DNA of 64,000 nt from an uncultured Lachnospiraceae bacterium (GTDB taxonomy: Bacteria; Bacillota; Clostridia; Lachnospirales; Lachnospiraceae). A program made the position numbers and the translations under genes. Below are positions 58,901 through 64,000 of the stretch, in pieces (within the stretch, counting starts at the first letter, position 1; each line of letters begins with the position of its first letter). The notes under the pieces are model-generated. The model was not told where the DNA came from. It worked only from the letters and a program-made list of their open reading frames with translations, and ran no database searches. The DNA is taken from the NCBI GenBank assembly GCA_910588405.1, contig CAJUPT010000009.1:19994-83993 (forward strand), in the 5' to 3' direction.

Positions 58901-58985
58901 GCAGTTGTGGCGGAATTGGCATACGCGCATGATTCAGGTTCATGTGAGCATAACGCTCGTGTGGGTTCAAGTCCCACCAACTGCA
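58901..58985 (+). tRNA. tRNA-Leu (CAG)
   Basis: Acceptor stem GCAGTTG/CAACTGC with discriminator A at 58985. The anticodon loop TTCAGGT sits between CATGA and TCATG, giving anticodon CAG. A long variable arm (GTGAGCATAACGCTCGT region) marks a class II tRNA. The T-arm GTGGGTTCAAGTCCCAC is present. CCA is not encoded. It reads leucine codon CUG. Confidence 0.96.
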
Positions 58986-59032
58986 CTAAAATGCGAGGTT
59001 CCGAACCCAAGCCAGTTTTGCGAAAGGGTTTA

Positions 59033-59092
59033 GAGACTTCGTTTTTTTATTCATGAAGAAGTCTCGCAGATTTTGCTCTGCGGGGCTTTTTT
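59033..59092 (+). terminator. Terminator after tRNA-Leu
   Basis: Two successive stems: GAGACTTC/GAAGTCTC (59033-59065), then CGCAGA/TCTGCG (59065-59082). GGGGC and a run of six T end at 59092. Confidence 0.75.
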
Positions 59093-59160
59093 ATTTCGTT
59101 ATTCCTGCAAACAACGAGCCAAGTAGCCGCGGTCCGGACCACCCTATCGCCCCAAGGGGC

Positions 59161-59985
59161 TCACTTTGTGCCTGCACGGATATTTGGTGACTGCTGCGGG
59201 ATATTTGACTCGTTCCAAACCCGCTGCAGTACCTGCCGATAAGGCATATTGCCGCCAAACAAATCCAACGCGCTGCCGACAGTAACATTCACCCGGTCCT
59301 GTCCCAGCCTTTTCACCTCCTCTAAATCTGCAAAGCTCCCCACTCCTCCGGCATAGGTGACGGGAATCTGGCAAAATTCGCCCAGCATACGCAGCAATGG
59401 TCTTTCCACTCCGCCGCATTTCCCTTCCACATCCGCCGCATGGATCAGGAATTCATCGCAGCAGACGGACAATTCCTTAAGGGTTCGGATATCCAGCTTC
59501 AAATCGGTAAACTTCTGCCACCTATCCGTAACAATATAATAAACCCCATCTCTGGCCCGACAGCTCAAATCCAGTGTCAGCCGCTCCCTGCCCACGGTCC
59601 GCACCATCCGCTCCAAATTTTTTTCATTCAACCGCCCATCCTTAAATACATAGGAGGTAACGATTACATGAGAGGCCCCCAGGTCCAGAAATTCCCATGC
59701 ATTTTCCGCACAAACGCCGCCCCCCACCATCAGACCTCCCGGGTCAGCGGCCAAGGCAAGGGCCGCCTGGGCTTTGTCCGCCTCATAATACGCAGAGTCC
59801 GCCGGATTAAGTAGGATAATATGACCGCCCTTTAGTCCATCTTTTTTGTAAAATTCCGCAAAAAAAGCGCCGTCCTGATCTGAAACAAAATTTTCCTTTG
59901 CCTGATTCTTTTCATCTCTCAGGCTGCCTCCCACGATCTGCTTGATCTTTCCGTTATGTATATCAATGCATGGCCGGAATTCCAT
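59161..59985 (-). CDS. hisA: HisA isomerase of the eukaryotic (HIS6) type
   Basis: 274 residues. Phosphoribosylformimino-5-aminoimidazole carboxamide ribotide isomerase, histidine step 4. The sequence follows the yeast HIS6 pattern rather than ordinary bacterial HisA: CIDIHNGKIKQIVGGSL, KENFVSDQDGAFFAEFYKKDGLKGGHII, DLSCRARDGVYYIV, FLIHAADVEGKCGG and DLFGGNMPYRQVLQRVWNE. The catalytic Asp near the N terminus (CID) is kept. No other histidine genes are nearby. Complete, with a start at MEFRPCIDIHNG. Confidence 0.9.
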   Translation of the reverse strand: MEFRPCIDIHNGKIKQIVGGSLRDEKNQAKENFVSDQDGAFFAEFYKKDGLKGGHIILLNPADSAYYEADKAQAALALAADPGGLMVGGGVCAENAWEFLDLGASHVIVTSYVFKDGRLNEKNLERMVRTVGRERLTLDLSCRARDGVYYIVTDRWQKFTDLKLDIRTLKELSVCCDEFLIHAADVEGKCGGVERPLLRMLGEFCQIPVTYAGGVGSFADLEEVKRLGQDRVNVTVGSALDLFGGNMPYRQVLQRVWNESNIPQQSPNIRAGTK

Positions 59986-60131
59986 AATCTTTTGCTCCTT
60001 GTCTCCCGCACGGCCATCCTCTCTATGAAGATCCGCCGGTAATCATAATCAAATTGCCTGCCGTCATTGTACCACAAACGCATCCACAATTCCATTTTAT
60101 TTTGCTTCAACGCAGCCTGCCGCTGCCACAG

Positions 60132-60160
60132 TTGATATCAATCAGACAGACGGGTATAAT
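60132..60160 (+). promoter_or_regulatory. SigA-type promoter of the CoA-disulfide reductase gene
   Basis: TTGATA (60132-60137), 17 bases, TATAAT (60155-60160), 250 bases upstream of the start codon. Confidence 0.75.
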
Positions 60161-60294
60161 AAACCCTGACTGAAAAATTATTTTAATAACCGATAAGCGA
60201 TATTTTTCCGAAATGAGACCTAGTCACTGTCAATCTCCATGATTTCTGGTAAACTATATCCATATTGTTATACTCACGAGCATACTTATTTGCC

Positions 60295-60346
60295 AAATGA
60301 TTTGCTGTTTCACTGAAAACAGCGCGGGTATTCCGGCAAATCATTT
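60295..60346 (+). other. Inverted repeat in the reductase leader
   Basis: AAATGATTTGC (60295-60305) pairs perfectly with GCAAATCATTT (60336-60346). GCTGTTT/AAAACAGC nests inside. It may be a regulatory RNA hairpin or a decayed element; no T run follows. Confidence 0.55.
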
Positions 60347-60409
60347 AGCTAACGGGTATATCAAATCCATTTTTATAGAAAGCAGTTTACAGAAAGGCGG
60401 TGCATGTAA

Positions 60410-62098
60410 ATGAAGGTAGTAATAATCGGCGGTGTGGCGGGCGGCGCCACTGCGGCGGCAAGGCTGCGCAGACTGGATGAAAAGGCGGAAATCACCATTT
60501 TCGAGCGTTCCGGATACATTTCCTATGCCAACTGCGGCCTGCCCTATTATGTGGGCGGCGTCATCCAAAATAAAAAGGAACTGACTCTGCAGTCGCCGGA
60601 AGGGTTCCGGAACCGTTTCCGCATCCGCGTTAACGTACATCATGAGGCGACGGAAATTCATCCGGACAAAAAAACAGTGACCGTAAAAAATCTGGACTCC
60701 GGCGAAACCTTTGAGGAAAGCTATGATAAATTAATCCTGTCTCCGGGCGCCCAGCCTGTCAGACCGAAGCTGCCGGGCATCGACAGCAAACGGATTTATA
60801 CCCTGCGGACCGTGGAAGATACCTTCCGCATCCGGGAGGCCGTGGAAAACGGCAAGCTGAAATCGGCCGTGGTAGTAGGCGGCGGCTTTATCGGCGTGGA
60901 GACGGCGGAAAATCTGCGGGAAATGGGTCTTCAGGTCAGCCTGATTCAGCGCAGCAACCATATCCTGCCGCCGGTAGACTACGATATCGCCAGCTTCCTC
61001 CATGTCCATATGCGGGAAAAAGGGGTTCGGCTGCTTCTGGAAAAGAATGTAACCGGTTTTGAAGAGACAGCCGAGGGCATTTCCGTCCTTATGGAAAACG
61101 ACAGCCCTGTCACAGGGGAAATCGCAATTCTTGCCATCGGCGTAGCTCCGGAGTCAGGACTGGCGGCGAAAGCGGGCCTTAAGCTGGGCGTAAAGGGAAG
61201 CATTCTGGTCAATGAACATATGCAGACTTCCAACGAAGACATCTATGCCACAGGCGACGCCGTATCCATCACCAACGCCGTAACCGGACAAAAGGCGGTT
61301 ATCGCTCTGGCCGGTCCCGCCAATAAGCAGGGCAGAATCGCCGCGGACCACATTGCCGGCCTGGACAGCAGTTATCAGGGCGCTTCCGGTTCGTCGGTGC
61401 TGAAAATTTTTGACATGACGGCGGCCTTTACCGGATTGAACGAGCAGACGGCAAAGGAGCTGGGGCTGGCCTATGACAAAGTCATTCTCTCCCCGGCCTC
61501 TCACGCTTCCTACTATCCTGGCGCAAAGGTTATGACGATGAAGCTGCTGTTTGAAAAAGAAACGGAACGGATTCTCGGCGCACAGATTGTGGGATTTGAC
61601 GGAGTAGATAAACGAATCGACGTGATTGCCACCGCCATGCAGGCCGGTATGAAGGTAACGGCGTTAAAGAATCTTGACCTGGCATACGCGCCGCCCTATT
61701 CCTCGGCCAAGGACCCTGTAAATATGGCAGGATTTATCGCGGAAAACCTGATTACCGGAAAGGTAGGCCAGTTCTATTATGAAGATCTGGAGGCCCTGCC
61801 AAAAGACGGCAGCGTCACCCTGCTGGATGTACGCACCGACGGAGAGTATGGAAACGGCCATGCGGAAGGGTTCGAAACCCATATTCCAGTGGACGATCTG
61901 CGGGAACGACTGGGGGAACTCGACAGAGAAAAAACCGTTTATGTGATGTGCCAGTCCGGGCTTCGCAGCTATCTGGCCTGCCGGATTCTTGCGCAGAACG
62001 GATTCGACTGCCGTAATTTCGCCGGCGGCTACCGGTTCTATGACAGCGTGACCCACGACCGGTTCGATAAAGAATGCAGGACCGGATGCGGGCTGTAA
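60410..62098 (+). CDS. CoA-disulfide reductase with C-terminal rhodanese domain
   Basis: 562 residues. An FAD/NAD(P)H oxidoreductase with GGVAGGATAAARLRR at 7-21, the single active-site cysteine C42 in SYANCGLPYYVGG, a second nucleotide motif VVGGGFIGVETAENL and ATGDAVSI for FAD. The C-terminal rhodanese module (LLDVRTDGEYGNGHAEG) has its catalytic cysteine at 514 in MCQSGLRS. Relatives reduce CoA disulfide, CoA persulfide or polysulfide, so a role in thiol balance or sulfur handling under oxidative stress is likely. It is a single gene with a terminator at 62115-62152. Confidence 0.92.
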   Translation: MKVVIIGGVAGGATAAARLRRLDEKAEITIFERSGYISYANCGLPYYVGGVIQNKKELTLQSPEGFRNRFRIRVNVHHEATEIHPDKKTVTVKNLDSGETFEESYDKLILSPGAQPVRPKLPGIDSKRIYTLRTVEDTFRIREAVENGKLKSAVVVGGGFIGVETAENLREMGLQVSLIQRSNHILPPVDYDIASFLHVHMREKGVRLLLEKNVTGFEETAEGISVLMENDSPVTGEIAILAIGVAPESGLAAKAGLKLGVKGSILVNEHMQTSNEDIYATGDAVSITNAVTGQKAVIALAGPANKQGRIAADHIAGLDSSYQGASGSSVLKIFDMTAAFTGLNEQTAKELGLAYDKVILSPASHASYYPGAKVMTMKLLFEKETERILGAQIVGFDGVDKRIDVIATAMQAGMKVTALKNLDLAYAPPYSSAKDPVNMAGFIAENLITGKVGQFYYEDLEALPKDGSVTLLDVRTDGEYGNGHAEGFETHIPVDDLRERLGELDREKTVYVMCQSGLRSYLACRILAQNGFDCRNFAGGYRFYDSVTHDRFDKECRTGCGL

Positions 62099-62114
62099 AT
62101 TAATGATAGCCTAT

Positions 62115-62152
62115 GGGGCCGCCGGCTCCCGTCCAAGGAAAACGGCAGCCCC
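62115..62152 (+). terminator. Terminator of the CoA-disulfide reductase gene
   Basis: GGGGCCGCCG (62115-62124) pairs with CGGCAGCCCC (62143-62152), one mismatch, followed by TTTTTCTTTATTTT. Confidence 0.85.
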
Positions 62153-62222
62153 TTTTTCTTTATTTTATTCAAAGCAGCGCCATCCGGCAGTCTCAGGGGC
62201 GGATTTAATTCACATCAGGTAC

Positions 62223-62252
62223 TTGAAATCTCCGGACATATGGTGTTAAAAT
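62223..62252 (+). promoter_or_regulatory. Promoter of the mscS gene
   Basis: TTGAAA (62223-62228), 18 bases, TAAAAT (62247-62252), 33 bases before the start codon. Confidence 0.65.
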
Positions 62253-62284
62253 CATATTATCACTTTAGTGTCCGGGGAGGCCCA

Positions 62285-63115
62285 ATGAGTATATTAGCCA
62301 AAATCGGCATTTTTGCTGCCATCATTGTAATATCTAACTATGTAATCAGCCTGATTTTTAAATTTTTAGCGCAGAAGACAAAAGCGGTTCACCTTCGCTT
62401 TTCAAAATACGCGGTCACTGTAATCATTGACATTATCGCTTTCTACAGCCTGTCGCAGCAGTTTGAAATCACCAGGGATATCAGCAAGGCCTTGCTGCAG
62501 AGCGGCTCCCTGATTCTTGCCATCGCCACCTTTGCCGCGCAGCAGGCGCTGGGCAATGTAATCAGCGGCATTTCCCTGTCCGTGTCCAAACCATATAATG
62601 TGGACGAAAAAATCCGTGTAATCCAGGGCGGAACCGTAATCGCCGAAGGGCTTGTCAAAGACGTCACCCTCCGTCATACGCTTATTTATCAATACAACGG
62701 AGAAACCTGCATCGTACCTAATTCCGTTATGGATTCGTCAGTGATTATCAACACCAATTTTACGGAAAATATCGGAAATTATGTGGAAATAGAGATTGGC
62801 TACGGCGCCGACCTGGAAAAAGCCCTTGCCATTATGCGCAAAATCTGCGTGGGGCATGAGCTGACACTGAATACGGAAGAAAATTCCGTCACCGCAAGCG
62901 GCTATACGCAAAACGGCGTTATTTTAAAGACGATTATATGGACAAACAACCTGAACGACAGCTTCAAGGCCTGCAGCGATATCCGAATCGCGCTGGTCAG
63001 AGAGTTTAATCAGAATGGTATTGAAATTCCATATCAGACGGTGACGATATCTAATTATGGGCCGGAAGGGAAGAAGGATGCGAAAGAAACGGCAAATGAT
63101 GTCGATTCGTTTTAA
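62285..63115 (+). CDS. Small-conductance mechanosensitive channel, MscS family
   Basis: 276 residues from MSILAKIGIFAAIIVISNYV with GGGGAGG 4 bases upstream. Three membrane helices; the pore helix is LAIATFAAQQALGNVISGISLSVSKPYNVDE with the Ala/Gly-rich packing face. The beta domain (VIAEGLVKDVTLRHTLI, IVPNSVM) and the cytoplasmic cage domain follow. It opens under membrane tension to release solutes during osmotic downshock. Single gene. Confidence 0.92.
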   Translation: MSILAKIGIFAAIIVISNYVISLIFKFLAQKTKAVHLRFSKYAVTVIIDIIAFYSLSQQFEITRDISKALLQSGSLILAIATFAAQQALGNVISGISLSVSKPYNVDEKIRVIQGGTVIAEGLVKDVTLRHTLIYQYNGETCIVPNSVMDSSVIINTNFTENIGNYVEIEIGYGADLEKALAIMRKICVGHELTLNTEENSVTASGYTQNGVILKTIIWTNNLNDSFKACSDIRIALVREFNQNGIEIPYQTVTISNYGPEGKKDAKETANDVDSF

Positions 63116-63236
63116 CCCATGGGCAACGGGCACAACGGGTCCGAAATAAAATTCTAACTTGACAAACCCATATAAAACAGGACAGCAGGAACATCCTTGT
63201 CCCTGCTGCCGCCCTTATGTTGTTTCTGTTTCTTAT

Positions 63237-64000
63237 TTATTCGTAGGTTGTGCAGTAGCTGTTTCTGTCGCCGTTGAGAACATGCTGGTACATATGCTTC
63301 CTTGTGAATTCTTCATAATCAGTAGAAGAATAACCACAGTTGCAATGGTAATGAGCCACCTTCTCTTGCTCGCCGCCAAACACAAGCAAAGATTCTTCAC
63401 CCTGAACTGTGATGCTGACTTTGTCCTTTTGTGCTGCCTGCTCAGCCTCAAGTCTCTCAGCCTCCTCTTTTGCCGCCTGCTCTGCCGCTGCCTGTTCTGC
63501 TGCCGCCTGCTCTGCCGCAAGTCTTTCAGCTTCTTCCCTCGCTGCCTGTTCAGCTGCTGCTTTCTCTGCTGCCGCCTTTTCTGCCGCAAGTCTTTCGGCT
63601 TCTTCCCTCGCCGCCTGTTCAGCTGCTGCTTTCTCTGCTGCCGCCTTTTCTGCCGCTTTCTCTGCCGCTGCTTTCTCTTCCGCCGCACGCTGCTCAGCTG
63701 CTTTCTGCTCTGCCGCCGCGCGTTCCGCTGCCGCTTTCTGCTCTGCCGCACGCTGTTCGGCAGCCGCTTTCTCCGCGGCTGCATTGCTGCCGGTATCCGC
63801 CGTGTTACCGGTGCTCTCATTGCCGCCGGTTCCTGCCGTGTTACCGGCGTTCGTATTGCTGCCGGTTTCTGTCATATTGTTAGTTTTATCAGAAGCAGTA
63901 CCTGTTCCATTGCCTGTCTTAGCGGAAGCAGTGCCCGCCGTATTACCGGTATTTGCATTGCTGCCGGTTCCTGTCATATTGTTAGTCTTATCAGAAGCAG
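63237..64000 (-). CDS. Ala/Glu-rich repeat protein with Cys/His C-terminal motif (5' end outside the window)
   Basis: The frame is open to the window edge, so the N terminus is missing. The visible upstream part has tandem Gly/Thr/Asn units (SDKTNNMTxTGSN, GNTAGT) of about 34 residues. A long charged helix of AAAEKAAAEQ-type units follows, including 23-residue repeats that begin AAREEAERLAAE and occur three times. The C terminus is KVAHYHCNCGYSSTDYEEFT, then KHMYQHVLNGDRNSYCTTYE, with CxCGY and spaced histidines that could bind metal. Location (surface or wall) cannot be judged without the N terminus. I do not recognise the family. Confidence 0.75.
   Translation of the reverse strand, partial: ASDKTNNMTGTGSNANTGNTAGTASAKTGNGTGTASDKTNNMTETGSNTNAGNTAGTGGNESTGNTADTGSNAAAEKAAAEQRAAEQKAAAERAAAEQKAAEQRAAEEKAAAEKAAEKAAAEKAAAEQAAREEAERLAAEKAAAEKAAAEQAAREEAERLAAEQAAAEQAAAEQAAKEEAERLEAEQAAQKDKVSITVQGEESLLVFGGEQEKVAHYHCNCGYSSTDYEEFTRKHMYQHVLNGDRNSYCTTYE

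Larger units (their letters stand above)
59986..60409. other. Intergenic region with the CoA-disulfide reductase leader
   Basis: About 420 bases between divergent hisA and the reductase. It contains the plus-strand promoter at 60132-60160 and a leader of about 240 bases with the 11-bp inverted repeat at 60295-60346. No gene is seen. The minus-strand hisA promoter was not located. Confidence 0.5.

Noticed and set aside
58813-59010. Minus-strand ORF with LVGLEPTRALCSHEPESC opposite the tRNA region
   Set aside because: It is the antisense translation of tRNA-Leu, a well-known false protein call.
63431-63883. Pro/Leu-rich plus-strand ORF
   Set aside because: Mirror of the Ala/Glu repeat gene on the other strand; no start signals.

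Overview
The window reads as chromosomal DNA of an anaerobic, endospore-forming Firmicute of the class Clostridia, most likely a gut Lachnospiraceae. The reasons are GC near 50 percent, the gene order yicC-remA-gmk-rpoZ-rimO-pgsA-cinA, the forespore cluster spoIIAA-spoIIAB-sigF-spoVAA-spoVAB-spoVAC, strong SigA-type promoters and AGGAGG-type ribosome binding sites. No species is claimed. Most of the window is housekeeping DNA, with accessory insertions between conserved blocks.

Layout. 1-280: an intergenic hairpin repeat. 279-7410 (minus): an operon for RNA and protein quality and envelope functions (yicC, remA, gmk, rpoZ, rimO, pgsA, cinA, two proteins of unknown role). 7500-9600: rqcH (plus) and rpsU (minus). 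9736-18908 (minus): a hemerythrin/response-regulator fusion, alaS, an orphan BceRS-like two-component pair, clpA and clpS. 19417-20970 (plus): a retron with promoter, a foldable msr-msd RNA and a reverse transcriptase, but no visible effector gene. 20894-24445: a VanZ-like protein, an O-antigen-ligase-like protein and a protein of unknown function. 24611-25308: a mosaic relic (radical SAM/SPASM tail plus a copied spoVAC tail) behind an intact promoter and a 39-codon ORF. 25338-29280 (minus): the sporulation cluster. 29399-34536 (minus): TPR/zinc-ribbon protein, folC, yigZ, a DUF6514 protein and an SSB-like protein.

34597-38862 (plus) is a three-gene CsbB/GtrA/YfhO-type set predicted to glycosylate envelope polymers. 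38865-42335 (minus) encodes a very large TPR protein ending in a DUF2971-like domain. argH follows on the plus strand. 44243-48258 is a MacB/FtsX-type ABC exporter whose middle gene is a secreted, membrane-anchored CARDB-like protein. 48498-51711 is rmlA-rmlB-rmlC plus a second divergent rmlC paralogue; rmlD is absent. 51974-54766 encodes a TetM-like ribosomal GTPase fused to a C-terminal NYN/YacP (Rae1-like) nuclease domain. 54866-57185 holds two successive modules of a small XRE regulator divergent from an uncharacterised gene, each with a palindrome at the promoter. Then come tcdA, a SEC-C protein, tRNA-Leu(CAG), an isolated eukaryotic-type hisA, a CoA-disulfide reductase with rhodanese domain, an MscS channel, and the 3' end of an Ala/Glu-rich repeat protein that runs off the window.

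The strongest candidate for a novel system is the retron at 19417-20970. The next most interesting items are the GTPase-nuclease fusion, the family of covarying intergenic hairpins (near 1-160, 31003-31127 and 33665-33781, with fragments elsewhere), and the relic with the 39-codon ORF. All family assignments come from reading the sequence; no database search was run.
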